Origin: Achromobacter sp. UMC71
GTDB taxonomy: Bacteria; Pseudomonadota; Gammaproteobacteria; Burkholderiales; Burkholderiaceae_B
DNA length: 64,000 nucleotides
Reading direction: 5' to 3'
Assembly: GCF_014170305.1 (NCBI RefSeq)
Contig: NZ_LZZT01000031.1
Location: forward strand, 372,001 to 436,000
Of this stretch, positions 45,927 through 55,195 are shown piece after piece. The notes below the pieces were generated by a model. That model searched no databases. It was not told the DNA's origin and worked only from the letters and a program-made list of their open reading frames with translations. Made by a program: the position numbers and the translations under genes. Numbering within the stretch: the first letter of the stretch is position 1; each line of letters begins with the position of its first letter.

Positions 45927-46262
45927 CTAACGCCGCGCCCCGGTCAGGGGCCGTGGCGACGCCGGCGGCGCCGCTTCAATGCGTTCGGCCTGCAACGACT
46001 GGATTTCCAGCGGCGTACAGGCATGGGCCACGCAGGGCAGGATCCAGCCCTCTTCCTTTTCGTCGCGCGACAAGCCCGGCCATTCAATGCGGTAGGCAAT
46101 CTCGCCGTCCAGCAGCAGGCTCATGCAGGCGCGGCAGGTACCGTTGCGGCACGAGCTAGGCAACTTGATGCCCGCCGCCTGCGCGGCAAGCAGCACGGGC
46201 GTGTCGGCGTCGGCCTCGAAACGCAGGCCGGACGGCTGCAGCAGCACGGGATAGGTGGGCAT
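45927..46262 (-). CDS. Plant-type 2Fe-2S ferredoxin
   Basis: 111 aa. The cluster motif is CRNGTCRAC (C-x4-C-x2-C) with the fourth Cys in ILPCVAHA, as in plant-type and oxygenase-type ferredoxins. It is a soluble electron carrier. No reductase or oxygenase gene is adjacent, so its partner is unknown. A half copy of the dispersed repeat lies just upstream. Confidence 0.9.
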   Translation of the reverse strand: MPTYPVLLQPSGLRFEADADTPVLLAAQAAGIKLPSSCRNGTCRACMSLLLDGEIAYRIEWPGLSRDEKEEGWILPCVAHACTPLEIQSLQAERIEAAPPASPRPLTGARR

Positions 46263-46270
46263 GGCGGAAC

Positions 46271-46300
46271 CTAGGGCCTGTTGACACTAGAAAGGAGCCT
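46271..46300. repeat. Half copy of the dispersed palindromic repeat
   Basis: CTAGGGCCTGTTGACACTAG and following bases match the 11263 half copy at nearly every position. It lies between the ferredoxin and NUDIX genes. Confidence 0.6.
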
Positions 46301-46339
46301 CGCACTGGCAGGCCATATCCAGGGGGCTGGCTCGGCCAA

Positions 46340-46927
46340 TCAGGCCGGGTGGTCTTGCCAGTCCAGCTGCCAGGCGCCGGACAGCGCGTTCTGCAGCCAC
46401 AGCACGCAGGTCAGGGTCTTGGCGTCGGTGACCTCGCCCTTGGCGCAGGCGGCGAACAGGTCGGCCGGCTGGGCGCTGAAGACATCCAGGAATTCGTCCG
46501 GGTCCAGTTGCTGCGGGCCGGCGCGCAGGCCGCGGGCAAAGTAGATGTGGATGATCTCGGTGGAATAGGCGATGGCCAGGTGCAGGGCGCCGGCGCGGGC
46601 CCATTGCGTGGCGGTGTAGCCGGTTTCCTCGAGCAGCTCGCGCTTGCCGCAAGCCAGCGGGTCTTCGCCCGGGTCCAGCTTGCCGGCGGGGAATTCCGTC
46701 ATGACGCGGCCGATCGGGTAGCGGTACTGGCGTTCGAGCAGCACGCGGCCGTCGTCCAGCAGCGGGATCACCACCACCGCGCCGGGATGCACCACATATT
46801 CGCGAGTGGACGTGTGGCCGTTGGGCAGACGGACGGTGTCGTTGCGGATCTTGAGAAAGCGGCCCTCGTAGGGCGCCTCGGTGGAGACAAGTTCTTCGAA
46901 CAGGTGCGAATCGGGCTTGTGGATCAT
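46340..46927 (-). CDS. NUDIX hydrolase (ADP-ribose pyrophosphatase-like)
   Basis: 195 aa. The Nudix box is present: GKLDPGEDPLACGKRELLEE followed by TGY. The preceding VVVIPLLDDGRVLLERQYRY and PIGRVMTEFPAG segments are typical of ADP-ribose pyrophosphatases (NudF type). It would hydrolyse ADP-ribose or a similar nucleotide sugar to AMP and a sugar phosphate. Confidence 0.88.
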   Translation of the reverse strand: MIHKPDSHLFEELVSTEAPYEGRFLKIRNDTVRLPNGHTSTREYVVHPGAVVVIPLLDDGRVLLERQYRYPIGRVMTEFPAGKLDPGEDPLACGKRELLEETGYTATQWARAGALHLAIAYSTEIIHIYFARGLRAGPQQLDPDEFLDVFSAQPADLFAACAKGEVTDAKTLTCVLWLQNALSGAWQLDWQDHPA

Positions 46928-47074
46928 GGCGCGGCGTGGAAGCGTTCAGGCGGCGGGCGCGGCGGGCGCACCCGCCTCGGGATTGCAGCTTACCACCGCG
47001 CACGCGACGGGTTCCTGACAGACTGGCGGCGCGCCGCAAGCCCCAGCGCGCCGCCCATGCGCCGCACCAAGGAA

Positions 47075-48094
47075 TCAGCCGTTGACGCGGATCACGATCT
47101 TGCCGAAGTGGCGGCCCGAGGCCAGGTGCTCGAACGCGGCGGGCACCTCGTCAAAGCCATAGACCCGGTCGATCACCGGCGCGATGCGCGAAGTGTCGAC
47201 GACGCGCGCCACGTCTTCCAGCATCTTGCGGCTGCCCACGAAAATGCCTTCCAGCCGCTTGTTGCCGGCGATCAGCGCCAGCGGCGAGACGGGCGTGGCG
47301 GCAAAACCGCTGACCCCGCCGATGATGCCGATGCTGCCGCCCATCCTGGCGGCCGCTACCGAGCGCGTCAACGTGCCCTCGCCGCCCACTTCCAGCACCA
47401 CGTGCGCGCCTTCGCCGCCCGTCAGGCGCAACACCTCGTCCTGCCATTCGGGCGTTTCGCGGTAGTTGACCAGGCCGTCGGCGCCCAGTTCGCGGGCGCG
47501 CGCCAGCTTGTCGGCGCTGGATGAGGTGATGATGGCGCGCAGGCCCGCGGCCTTGGCCAGTTGCAGGCCCCAGATCGAGACCCCACCGGTGCCCAGCAGC
47601 AGCGCGGTCTGGCCGGCGCGGGCGCGGCCGGCGACGAACAGCGCGTTCCAGGCGGTGACGGCGGCGCAGGGCAAGGTGGCGGCCTGTTCGTCGGACAGCG
47701 AGTCCGGGATGGCCACCAGGCCGTGCTCGGCGAAGATCACCTCGCTGGCCAGCACGCCGTCGGTCGCGGCGCCGGGGGCCAGGGCCGTATTGGCGGGTGT
47801 TGGCTCGCCGTCGATCCAGTCGGGCATGAACGCGCCCATGACCCGGTCGCCGGCCTTGTAGCGTGTGACACCGGCGCCGACAGCCACCACCACGCCGGCT
47901 GCATCGGACGCCGGCACGACCGGACCGCCCGAGGTCTTCAGGTAGTCGCCGCGGGCGACCATCAGGTCGCGGAAGTTCAGCGACACGGCGTTGATGCGCA
48001 CCCGCACTTCATAGGGGCCGGGGTCGCGTGGGGTCAGCGCCACGCGCTTGAGCGAACCGATGCCTTGTCCGCCGATAACCTGGTATGCCTGCAT
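47075..48094 (-). CDS. Zinc-independent MDR-family NAD(P)-dependent oxidoreductase
   Basis: 339 aa medium-chain dehydrogenase/reductase. The opening ALTPRDPGPYEVRVRINAVS leads to LNFRDLMVARGDY. The Rossmann motif is LLGTGGVSIWGLQLAKAAG. The structural-zinc cysteines of classical alcohol dehydrogenases are absent, so it is closer to quinone oxidoreductases. It is divergent from a LysR gene with a dyad between them. Confidence 0.88.
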   Translation of the reverse strand: MQAYQVIGGQGIGSLKRVALTPRDPGPYEVRVRINAVSLNFRDLMVARGDYLKTSGGPVVPASDAAGVVVAVGAGVTRYKAGDRVMGAFMPDWIDGEPTPANTALAPGAATDGVLASEVIFAEHGLVAIPDSLSDEQAATLPCAAVTAWNALFVAGRARAGQTALLLGTGGVSIWGLQLAKAAGLRAIITSSSADKLARARELGADGLVNYRETPEWQDEVLRLTGGEGAHVVLEVGGEGTLTRSVAAARMGGSIGIIGGVSGFAATPVSPLALIAGNKRLEGIFVGSRKMLEDVARVVDTSRIAPVIDRVYGFDEVPAAFEHLASGRHFGKIVIRVNG

Positions 48095-48182
48095 GACGAT
48101 GTTCCTTCGAATTGGGGGATTCTGGATGGCGCCCATGATGTTGCGGCGCGGTAAGGGTACGATATCCGGGAACCAAACGATC

Positions 48183-48205
48183 CAGTGGCGGCATTTATTC
48201 CACTG
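48183..48205. promoter_or_regulatory. Dyad in the MDR/LysR divergent region
   Basis: CAGTGG and CCACTG arms 11 bases apart, with weaker outer symmetry. The spacing suits a LysR-type site controlling the MDR gene. Confidence 0.4.
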
Positions 48206-48233
48206 AATGATTCCCAAAAGGAACCAATCAATC

Positions 48234-49154
48234 ATGGCCACTCCCCTGACCCATGACCGGCTGGGCGGCATCGAAGTCTTCGTGCAGGCGGCCGAGGCCG
48301 GCAGCTTCGCGCTGGCGGCCGACCGCCTGAATCTGACCCGCTCGGCGGTGGGTAAGTCCATCGCCCGGCTCGAAGCCCGGCTGGGCACGCGGCTGTTCCA
48401 CCGCACCACCCGCCAGCAAAACCTGACCGACGCCGGCCAGGCCTACTACGACCGCTGCGTGCGCGCGCTGGCCGAGCTGCATGACGCCGAGGCCGAGCTG
48501 GACAGCGGCCGCCGTTCGCCGCAGGGACGGCTGCGGGTCAGCGCGCCGCTGGTGTTCGGCCGCCATTGCGTGGCGCCCGTGCTGCGCGAGCTGGCCGCGC
48601 AATATCCGCAATTGCAGATCGACATCTCGTTCAACGACCGCGTGGTGGACCTGATCGAGGAAGGCTACGACCTGGGCATTCGCATCGGCCCCCTGCCCGA
48701 CAGCGCTAGCCTGGCGGCGCGCCGCCTGGGCCTGCAGACCATGGGCATCGGCGCATCGCCGGCTTATATAGCCGCGCACGGACGCCCCGCCACGCTGGAC
48801 GAAATGCGCCAGCACGCGGGCGTGGTGTACGCCCACGGCGGCGTGGAAAAAGGCTGGTCGGTGATGGGGCCGGACGGCCAGGTGATCCAGCTGTTTGTGC
48901 CGCCGCGGCTGCGGCTGGACGACCTGCAGGCCATCGCCGACGCCGCCATTGCGGGAGCGGGGCTGGCGTGGCTGCCGTGCTGGATGCTGACGCGTTACGT
49001 CGCCGCCGGCGAACTGGAGGTGCTGATGCACGGCGACAAGATGGCCGCGCACGAAGTACATGCCGTGTGGCCGCAGGCGCGCTACCTGCCGTCCAAGACC
49101 CGCGTGGCGATCGACGCGCTGGCCGAGCGCGTGCCGGCGATGCTGGCCAGGTAA
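48234..49154 (+). CDS. LysR-family transcriptional regulator
   Basis: 306 aa. The helix-turn-helix region runs GIEVFVQAAEAGSFALAADR, LNLTRSAVGKSIARLEARLG, TRLFHRTTRQQNLTDAG, and a LysR-substrate domain follows. AAAGGAA ten bases before ATG 48234 favours this start over an in-frame ATG at 48207. It is divergent from the MDR reductase, which it probably controls. Confidence 0.9.
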   Translation: MATPLTHDRLGGIEVFVQAAEAGSFALAADRLNLTRSAVGKSIARLEARLGTRLFHRTTRQQNLTDAGQAYYDRCVRALAELHDAEAELDSGRRSPQGRLRVSAPLVFGRHCVAPVLRELAAQYPQLQIDISFNDRVVDLIEEGYDLGIRIGPLPDSASLAARRLGLQTMGIGASPAYIAAHGRPATLDEMRQHAGVVYAHGGVEKGWSVMGPDGQVIQLFVPPRLRLDDLQAIADAAIAGAGLAWLPCWMLTRYVAAGELEVLMHGDKMAAHEVHAVWPQARYLPSKTRVAIDALAERVPAMLAR

Positions 49155-49221
49155 ACCTCTGGGGAACGAGGCCGGCGCGCGCGCCACCCGGCCGGTCAGG
49201 ACCAGCCGGTTGGCGGTTGAA

Positions 49222-50475
49222 TCAGCCGAACTTGCGGCGGGCGTCCAGCGCCAGGCCGGCGCCGATGCTACCGAACAGGTCGCCTTCAACGCTACGCGCG
49301 CCCGGCACCAGGGCCGAAACGCTTTCGCGCAGCCGCGGTACGCGGCTGGAGCCGCCGGTGAAGAACACCGTGTCCACCTCCGACGTGGACACCCCCGCGT
49401 CGCGCAGCAGCACGCCAACGGTCTGCTCGACCTTTTCGATCAGGCGCGCCACGCTGACGTCGAACGACGGACGGGTCACATCCACGCCCAGGTCCGGCGC
49501 GATGCGCGACAGGTCGATGCGCGCGGACGGCGCTTCGGACAAGGCGATCTTGGCTTCTTCGACCTGTACCGCGACCCAGTGGCCGGCGCGCTGCTTGATC
49601 AGATTGAGCAGCAGGTCGATCTTTTCGCGGTCGCCGGCTTCCGCGCGGATGTAGGCGAAGTGTTCGGCGGACTTGCGGGTATAGGCCTGGTTGATGGTGT
49701 GCCAGCAGGCCAGGTTACCGTACTGCGTGGACGGCACGTCCTTGCCGCTGCGCAACTGGCTGCCCAGGCCCAGCAGCGGCATGACGTGCGCCAGGCTCAA
49801 CTGCTTGTCGAAGTCCACCCCGCCGATGTGCACGCCGCCGTAGGCCAGGATGTCTTCGCGGCGATCGGGCTTGCCGGCGCGGCCCGGCCCCAGGCGGATC
49901 AGCGAAAAGTCGGAGGTACCGCCGCCGATGTCGATGACCAGCACCAGCTCTTCGCGGTCGATCTGCGATTCGTAGTCGAATGCCGCGGCCAGCGGCTCGA
50001 ACTGGAATTCGATGTCGGTAAAACCCACGCTGCGCGCGATTTCGCCCAGCGTGTCCTGGGCGGTTTGGTCAGCGGCCGTGTTGTCGTCCACGAAGAACAC
50101 CGGCCGGCCCAGCACCGCGCGCGTGAATTCGCGGCCGGCGGCGGTTTCGGCGCGGCGCTTGAGTTCGGCGATAAAGCGCGTCAGCAGCACGCGGAACGGA
50201 ATCGAGCGGCCCTGCACTTCGGTCGAGCCATCGATCAGCGAACTGCCCAGCAGGCTTTTCATCGAGCGCATCAAGCGCCCGTCGTAGCCGGCCAGGTAGT
50301 CGGAGATGGCTGCGCGGCCGTAGCTGACCTCGGCATCTTCGTCGTGGAAGAAAATGGCCGAGGGCAAGGTGGTCTTGCCGTCTTCAAGGGCGAGAAGCGC
50401 GCGCTGGTCGGGGCGGCTCCAGCCGACGGTGGAGTTCGACGTGCCGAAGTCGACGCCGCATGCGGTGGAAATCAT
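49222..50475 (-). CDS. yegD: Hsp70-family protein, YegD type
   Basis: 417 aa actin-fold ATPase without a substrate-binding domain. N-terminal VDFGTSNSTVGW is the phosphate-1 loop. The middle has IDIGGGTSDFSLI (phosphate-2) and near the end VFFTGGSSRVPRLRESV (adenosine). This resembles E. coli YegD, whose job is not settled. The start was set at 50475 (MISTACGVDFGTS) rather than further upstream, where no family sequence is visible. Confidence 0.88.
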   Translation of the reverse strand: MISTACGVDFGTSNSTVGWSRPDQRALLALEDGKTTLPSAIFFHDEDAEVSYGRAAISDYLAGYDGRLMRSMKSLLGSSLIDGSTEVQGRSIPFRVLLTRFIAELKRRAETAAGREFTRAVLGRPVFFVDDNTAADQTAQDTLGEIARSVGFTDIEFQFEPLAAAFDYESQIDREELVLVIDIGGGTSDFSLIRLGPGRAGKPDRREDILAYGGVHIGGVDFDKQLSLAHVMPLLGLGSQLRSGKDVPSTQYGNLACWHTINQAYTRKSAEHFAYIRAEAGDREKIDLLLNLIKQRAGHWVAVQVEEAKIALSEAPSARIDLSRIAPDLGVDVTRPSFDVSVARLIEKVEQTVGVLLRDAGVSTSEVDTVFFTGGSSRVPRLRESVSALVPGARSVEGDLFGSIGAGLALDARRKFG

Positions 50476-50658
50476 GGGAATTCGGGGGCTAATAAGCAAA
50501 ACGGCGCACAAGTGTAGCCGCAACCGCCCGAAACGCCATGTCCCCCCCTGCGGCGCAGCGCCGCCGCCATGAAAAAGCGCCACGGCGACGGCTCCGGAAA
50601 CAGGCGCGGGGTTGACTAACAATGAATACTATTGCCCCCCTCACGCCCACCGCGCGAT

Positions 50659-51627
50659 TCAGCCGGTGGACGCCTGGCTGCGGGCGGCGCGGCGCAACGC
50701 CTGGGGTGGCTGGCCGTAGACCCGCAAAAACGCCCGCCGCATCCGTTCGCTGTCCGTGAAGCCCACGCGCCGCGCGATGCTCTCGATACTGCTGCCACCG
50801 GCCGCGATCTGGCCGCGCGCGGCCTCGGCGCGGATGCGCTCCACCGCCTTGGCTGGCGTTTCGCCGGTTTCGGCCTTGAAGCTGCGCAGGAACTGACGCG
50901 GGCTGACGCAAGCCACTTCCGCCAGTTGCTCCACCGTCAGGGCCGCGCCCAGGTTGGCGCGGATGTGCTCCAGCACCGCGCGCATGCGCTCGCTGTCGGG
51001 CGCCAGGTCCTGCAAGGCCGAGAACTGCGACTGGCCGCCCGAGCGGCGGTGATACACCACCATCTCGCGGGCGGTGGCGGCGGCGACATCGGCGCCCAGG
51101 TCGGCCTCGACCATGGCCAACGCCAGGTCGATGCCGGCGGTGATGCCCGCCGACGTCCAGAGGCCGCCGTCGCGCACATGGATCTTGTCGGCATCGACCC
51201 GCACGCCCGGATGATTGCGCGCCAGCATCGCGGCGCGACGCCAGTGCGTGGTGGCGCGCAAACCATCAAGCAGCCCCGCCCCCGCCAGCACGAACGCGCC
51301 GGTGCAGACGCTGGCCAGGCGCTTGCCCGCTTGCCGCTGCGCGTGCAGATAGCGGCGCATGCCTGGCGTCACGGCGGTCTCGCGCGCGCCTTCGCCGCCG
51401 GCCACGATCAGCGTGTCGGCCCGTAACCCCCGCCATGGCCGGGTCTGGATTTCGATGCCGCTGGTGCTGCGCACCAAGCCGCCGTGCTCGGACACCACTT
51501 GTACCGTGTAGGCCGGCCCCGTGGCCGTGGGCGCCTCGGCGCCAGCGATCTGGAACACGGCGGCCGGACCGGACATGTCCAGCAGCTGGAAATTGGGCAC
51601 GAGCAGAAAGGCGACGGTGTGAGGCAT
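50659..51627 (-). CDS. GlxA-family AraC-type regulator with DJ-1/PfpI domain
   Basis: 322 aa. Residues about 1-190 form a DJ-1/PfpI-like domain (VAFLLVPNFQLLDMSGP, the nucleophile-elbow-like SVCTGAFVLAGAGLLDG). Residues about 215-310 form the AraC DNA-binding domain (VEQLAEVACVSPRQFLRSF, SIARRVGFTDSERMRRAF). This family activates catabolic genes for amino compounds in several bacteria. It is divergent from an MFS gene. Confidence 0.9.
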   Translation of the reverse strand: MPHTVAFLLVPNFQLLDMSGPAAVFQIAGAEAPTATGPAYTVQVVSEHGGLVRSTSGIEIQTRPWRGLRADTLIVAGGEGARETAVTPGMRRYLHAQRQAGKRLASVCTGAFVLAGAGLLDGLRATTHWRRAAMLARNHPGVRVDADKIHVRDGGLWTSAGITAGIDLALAMVEADLGADVAAATAREMVVYHRRSGGQSQFSALQDLAPDSERMRAVLEHIRANLGAALTVEQLAEVACVSPRQFLRSFKAETGETPAKAVERIRAEAARGQIAAGGSSIESIARRVGFTDSERMRRAFLRVYGQPPQALRRAARSQASTG

Positions 51628-51654
51628 GTGGCGTTTTTTAAGGGAATTATGTCA

Positions 51655-51688
51655 TTTACGCCAAAGTGTGCGCCGCTATAGTAGGCGC
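51655..51688 (+). promoter_or_regulatory. Promoter-like sequence with dyad ahead of the MFS gene
   Basis: TTTACG, 16 bases, TATAGT. The -10 box sits inside a GCGCC/GGCGC dyad (51670-51674, 51684-51688), a good place for an operator. Confidence 0.35.
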
Positions 51689-51780
51689 TGTCAAACCCTG
51701 CGCTTGTCATGGCCGCCCTGCCTGTTCAGCAGACGGGACGCGGACTGGCCGGCTCCGTTCTTCTCTCCTTCGCCGCCCCT

Positions 51781-53007
51781 ATGCGCCCGTCATCCCGTAC
51801 CGCCCCCGGCCACCGCAACGCCCGGCTGCTGGCCGTCTGCCAGGGCCTGTTCATCGCCGCCATCTCCATCGACCTGACCCTGACGGCCCTGACCGGCCAC
51901 ATGCTGGCGCCCAACAAGGCGCTGTCCACCCTGCCCTTCGCGCTGATCACCGTGGCCGGCGCGCTGGTCACCTGGTTCGCCTCGCTGCTGATGCAGCGCA
52001 TCGGCCGCCGCAACGGCTTCGCGCTGGGCGCCCTGGCCGGGGCGGCGGGCGGTGGCCTCTCGGTGTGGGCGGTGTTCCACGCGGACTTCTGGGCCTTCTG
52101 CGCCGGCACCGCACTGGTCGGCGTGTTCCAGGCGTTCGCCCAGTACTACCGGCTGGCGGCGGCGGACGCGGTCGAACCCGCGGCCAAGACCCGCGCGATC
52201 TCGGTGGTGATGACGGGAGGCGTCATCGCCGCCATCGCCGGCCCCGCGCTGGCCAACTGGAGCCGCGACCTGTTCGCCCCCGTCACCTTCGCTGGCGCGT
52301 ACCTGATGGTGGCGCTTTTGGCATTGCTGTCCGCCGTCCTGTTGTGGGGGTTCTATCGCGACACGGAGGCGCCGGCCCAGGCCGGCGATGCGCAGGCGGG
52401 CCTGCCGGCCAGGCCGCTGCGCGAAGTCGCGCGCCAGCCGATATTCGTAGCGGCGCTGGCCAACAACGTGGTGGGCTCGGTGTCGATGATGTTCATCATG
52501 ACCGCCGCTCCGCTGGCCGCCGTGGCATGCAGCCACAGCATCGGCGACGGCGCCAGCATCATGCAATGGCACCTGGTCGGCATGTATGCGCCGGCCTTCT
52601 TCGCCGGCGCGCTGATCCAGCGCTTCGGCCTGGCCCGCGTGCTGTGGGCCGGCATGCTGCTCAATATCGCCAGCGCACTGATCGCCATGGGATCGCCGTC
52701 GCTGCCCGCGTTCTATGCGGCGCTGTTCTGCCTGGGCGTGGGCTGGAATTTCATGTTCGTCGGCGGCACCACGCTGCTGGCGCAGTCGTACCGGCCGGCC
52801 GAACGCGCCCGCGCCCAGGGCGCGGCCGAAATGCTGCGCTATGCCGCGACGGCGCTGGCGACACTGGCCGCCGGGCCAGCGCTGGACCGGTTTGGATGGG
52901 AGGCCTTGAATGCGGCCATGCTGCCGGTGGTGCTGGCCGCCGGCCTGATGACCTGGTACTGGGCCCGCGGCGCGGCCCGCAGCGCCGTGGTTGCCGGTCA
53001 GGCCTAG
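51781..53007 (+). CDS. MFS transporter
   Basis: 408 aa (or 432 from ATG 51709) with 12 predicted helices. The N-terminal ARLLAVCQGLFIAAISIDLT opens helix 1. The conserved loop 2-3 is MQRIGRRNGFALGAL. YYRLAAADAVEPAAKTRAIS and FMFVGGTTLLAQSYRPAERA are also seen. The substrate is unknown, and the family resembles YnfM/CynX-like carriers only in broad features. Its stop lies inside a copy of the dispersed repeat. Confidence 0.85.
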   Translation: MRPSSRTAPGHRNARLLAVCQGLFIAAISIDLTLTALTGHMLAPNKALSTLPFALITVAGALVTWFASLLMQRIGRRNGFALGALAGAAGGGLSVWAVFHADFWAFCAGTALVGVFQAFAQYYRLAAADAVEPAAKTRAISVVMTGGVIAAIAGPALANWSRDLFAPVTFAGAYLMVALLALLSAVLLWGFYRDTEAPAQAGDAQAGLPARPLREVARQPIFVAALANNVVGSVSMMFIMTAAPLAAVACSHSIGDGASIMQWHLVGMYAPAFFAGALIQRFGLARVLWAGMLLNIASALIAMGSPSLPAFYAALFCLGVGWNFMFVGGTTLLAQSYRPAERARAQGAAEMLRYAATALATLAAGPALDRFGWEALNAAMLPVVLAAGLMTWYWARGAARSAVVAGQA

Positions 53008-53048
53008 GGCCAGTTCACCCTATCAGGCGCCTTGCACAGGCCCTAGGC
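53002..53048. repeat. Degenerate full copy of the dispersed palindromic repeat
   Basis: Outer arms GCCTAGGGCC and GGCCCTAGGC pair perfectly, the centre is GGCGCC as in the 19493 copy, and the inner part (AGTTCACCCTATCA against TTGCACA) has decayed. It lies between convergent genes and includes the MFS stop. Confidence 0.7.
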
Positions 53049-53070
53049 GCGGGACGCGGCGCCTTGGCCC

Positions 53071-53403
53071 CTACTGCTGCTGACGCCGCTGCTCCAGTTC
53101 CCGCAGGCATTGCGCCACGCCTGCCTGCATCTGGGCGTTGGACACTGCGGCGCGGTCGGAGACCTCGCGGCAACGCACATACTGCGCCTGGCTTTCGGGG
53201 GTATCGCGGATCGCGGCGGGCGCCGAATTCGGATCGGGCGTGACGGTCATGCGCAGCGTCGAGGGCGGCGACAGGCTGCCGTCCTTGGAGCGCTGGCTGG
53301 GATATTGGAATTCCTGGGTGACCGGCGCCGCGCTTTGCGCGTGGGCCACGCCGGCAGCGCAGGCCAGGGCCAGCAAGGCGGCGGACAGCGGGAGTTTTTT
53401 CAT
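53071..53403 (-). CDS. Small exported protein of unknown function
   Basis: 110 aa. A clear signal peptide (about 1-22, ending GVAHA). The mature part holds two Cys (VRCREVS, AQCLREL) that could form a disulfide. The C-terminus is Gln/Arg-rich (LRELEQRRQQQ). No family recognised. Confidence 0.75.
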   Translation of the reverse strand: MKKLPLSAALLALACAAGVAHAQSAAPVTQEFQYPSQRSKDGSLSPPSTLRMTVTPDPNSAPAAIRDTPESQAQYVRCREVSDRAAVSNAQMQAGVAQCLRELEQRRQQQ

Positions 53404-53572
53404 GGCGACCTCTCTTCGTTGGTGCGCGCCCGGCAAACCCGGGCCAACTGCCCCGCCCTGCGGCGCGCCGGTCTATGGTAGCCCCGCGCGCGGCTGGCGG
53501 GCATGCCAAAACGCTACGCGCGCCGCCGGAGTTGTTTCTTGCGGTTTCCCGCGACCGGCTCCATCACCCGGA

Positions 53573-53917
53573 TCAGGGCTTGGCGGGCCGATTGGGGGAC
53601 GTCGCCGCGCCGGACGGGCCGGCCGATGATGCGCCGGCGCCAGACGCTTTGACGACGGCTGGCTTGGCGGGTGAGTCCCCCGGCGGCTGGCCCGGCCAGG
53701 CACGAGGCGCCGTCCGCAAAGGATCCAGCAAGCCGGACAGGCCGTTATGGTCCAGTTCAAGCATCAGCGCCAGCAAACGGCCGAGCTCGCCTTTCGGAAA
53801 GCCCTTGCGCGCGAACCACGCCAGGTAGGGCCCGGGCAGGTCGGCGATCAAATGGCCCTGGTACTTGCCAAAGGGCATGGTACGCGTCACCAGCAACGAC
53901 AGCAGTTCAGGATCCAT
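53573..53917 (-). CDS. DUF3820-family protein
   Basis: 114 aa. The DUF3820 core is near the N-terminus: MPFGKYQGHLIADLPGPYLA followed by WFARKGFPKGELG. The last 40 residues are Ala/Pro/Ser-rich and look disordered. The family is sometimes called a quorum-sensing-regulated factor, but no activity is known. It follows the isochorismatase-type gene by 6 nt. Confidence 0.8.
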   Translation of the reverse strand: MDPELLSLLVTRTMPFGKYQGHLIADLPGPYLAWFARKGFPKGELGRLLALMLELDHNGLSGLLDPLRTAPRAWPGQPPGDSPAKPAVVKASGAGASSAGPSGAATSPNRPAKP

Positions 53918-53923
53918 GGCGGT

Positions 53924-54478
53924 TCAGGGCGCGGCCGTGCCGCCGAAGGTGATGTCGGCGGCGGGAATGGCCGCGATCTTGACGCCAAAGCTGGCGATGG
54001 ACGACAGCGTGGCATTGTGGTGCGCGCGGATCTGCGCGCCGGGGGCGTGCGGCTTGTCCTGGGTGGTATGGGCATCCGCCGCCAGCGTGACCGGAAAGCC
54101 CAGCGCCGCCGCGCGGCGCACGGTGGTGTCGACGCAGAACTCGCTGGCATAGCCGCACACCACCAGTTGCCTGGCGCCGGCTCGCGCCAGCACGTCCGCC
54201 AGATCGGTGCGCAGGAAAGAATCGGGCGTGGTCTTGCGCACCCGGATGTCACCGTCGGCCGGTTGCAGCCGCACGTCCAGTTGCCAGGCGGGCAGGCCGT
54301 AGTCCATCTGGCTACCGGGCGCTTCATGCTGCACGTAGATCACCGGCACCTGGGCGGCGCGGGCGCGTTCGGTCAAAGCGTTGATGCGCGCCAGCACGGC
54401 GTCGGCATCGGCGGGGGGCGGCGAGGTCTCGAACAGCGCGCGTTGCACATCGATCACGATCAAAGCGGACGTCATCAT
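53924..54478 (-). CDS. Isochorismatase-family cysteine hydrolase
   Basis: 184 aa. The catalytic triad is readable: D10 in LIVIDVQ, K82 in VRKTTPDSF and C115 in YASEFCVDTTVRRA. Members hydrolyse small amides such as nicotinamide, N-carbamoyl compounds or isochorismate. The substrate here is unknown. GAGGA lies directly ahead of two adjacent ATG codons (54478 and 54475), either of which may be used. Confidence 0.88.
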   Translation of the reverse strand: MMTSALIVIDVQRALFETSPPPADADAVLARINALTERARAAQVPVIYVQHEAPGSQMDYGLPAWQLDVRLQPADGDIRVRKTTPDSFLRTDLADVLARAGARQLVVCGYASEFCVDTTVRRAAALGFPVTLAADAHTTQDKPHAPGAQIRAHHNATLSSIASFGVKIAAIPAADITFGGTAAP

Positions 54479-54519
54479 TTCCTCGTGGGGGGTCCGTTGC
54501 ATGGGGTGGTTTGAATCCA

Positions 54520-55095
54520 TCAGCCGCATTCCGCGCCGACGATGGGCGGCGGCCAGATGCGCGCGTAGATCCAGAAATGGCGAGGTTCGCCGCGCACCAC
54601 CCGGTAGTGGTGCAGCAAGCCTTCACGGTGGAAGCGGCAACGTTCCAGCACGCCCGCCGAGGTGGTGTTGGTGTCCAGCACCGTGGCCTGCACCCGGGCC
54701 AGGCCCAGCGTTTGCAGCGCCCAGGTGGTCAAGACCTCGCACGCTTGCGTGGCAATGCCCTGCCGCCAGTATGGCGGCGCGATGTCGTAGGCGATTTCGG
54801 CGCGGCGGGCCGGCAGCGAGATCTCGTTCAGGCCGATGGTGCCGATCAGGCGATCGTCGGCGCCCGCGATCGCCAGACGCACACTGTGCGTGGCGGCGGG
54901 GTCGGCGTAGCCATGGATCAGCCGGACCAGCGAGTCCGGGCCGTCCAGCTGCCAGCTGGTGTGACGGGTGACGGCCTCGTCACGCAGATAGGCGTGCCAG
55001 TCAACCGCATCCGCTTCATGCAGCGGACGCAGGCGCAAACCGGCGATGCCCAGGTCAGGAGCATGGCGCGGCCAGTCGGTAAGGGGGATGGACAT
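54520..55095 (-). CDS. GNAT acetyltransferase, RimJ/RimL type
   Basis: 191 aa. LRLRPLHEADAVDWHAYL at the start and the acetyl-CoA motif PPYWRQGIATQACEVLTTWA (motif A, R/Q-x-x-G) with VLDTNTTSAGVLERCRFHRE (motif B) define the family. It could acetylate a protein N-terminus or a small amine. Confidence 0.88.
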   Translation of the reverse strand: MSIPLTDWPRHAPDLGIAGLRLRPLHEADAVDWHAYLRDEAVTRHTSWQLDGPDSLVRLIHGYADPAATHSVRLAIAGADDRLIGTIGLNEISLPARRAEIAYDIAPPYWRQGIATQACEVLTTWALQTLGLARVQATVLDTNTTSAGVLERCRFHREGLLHHYRVVRGEPRHFWIYARIWPPPIVGAECG

Positions 55096-55195
55096 GCGTC
55101 GAGATCGTTAAAACACTGCGTCTGGGCTTCGGCCAGCCAGGCGCGCAAGCCTGCGCGTCGACAAGGTCAGCCACGAGATTAACAGGCTTGCCAGG

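Noticed and set aside
45815..46159. A 114-codon + strand frame with repeated APDA segments
   Set aside because: The repeat is the translation of the 15-bp tandem array, and the rest is antisense to the ferredoxin gene.
53404..53572. A gene in the 169-nt gap between the small exported protein and the DUF3820 gene
   Set aside because: No frame there has both a start signal and a plausible composition.
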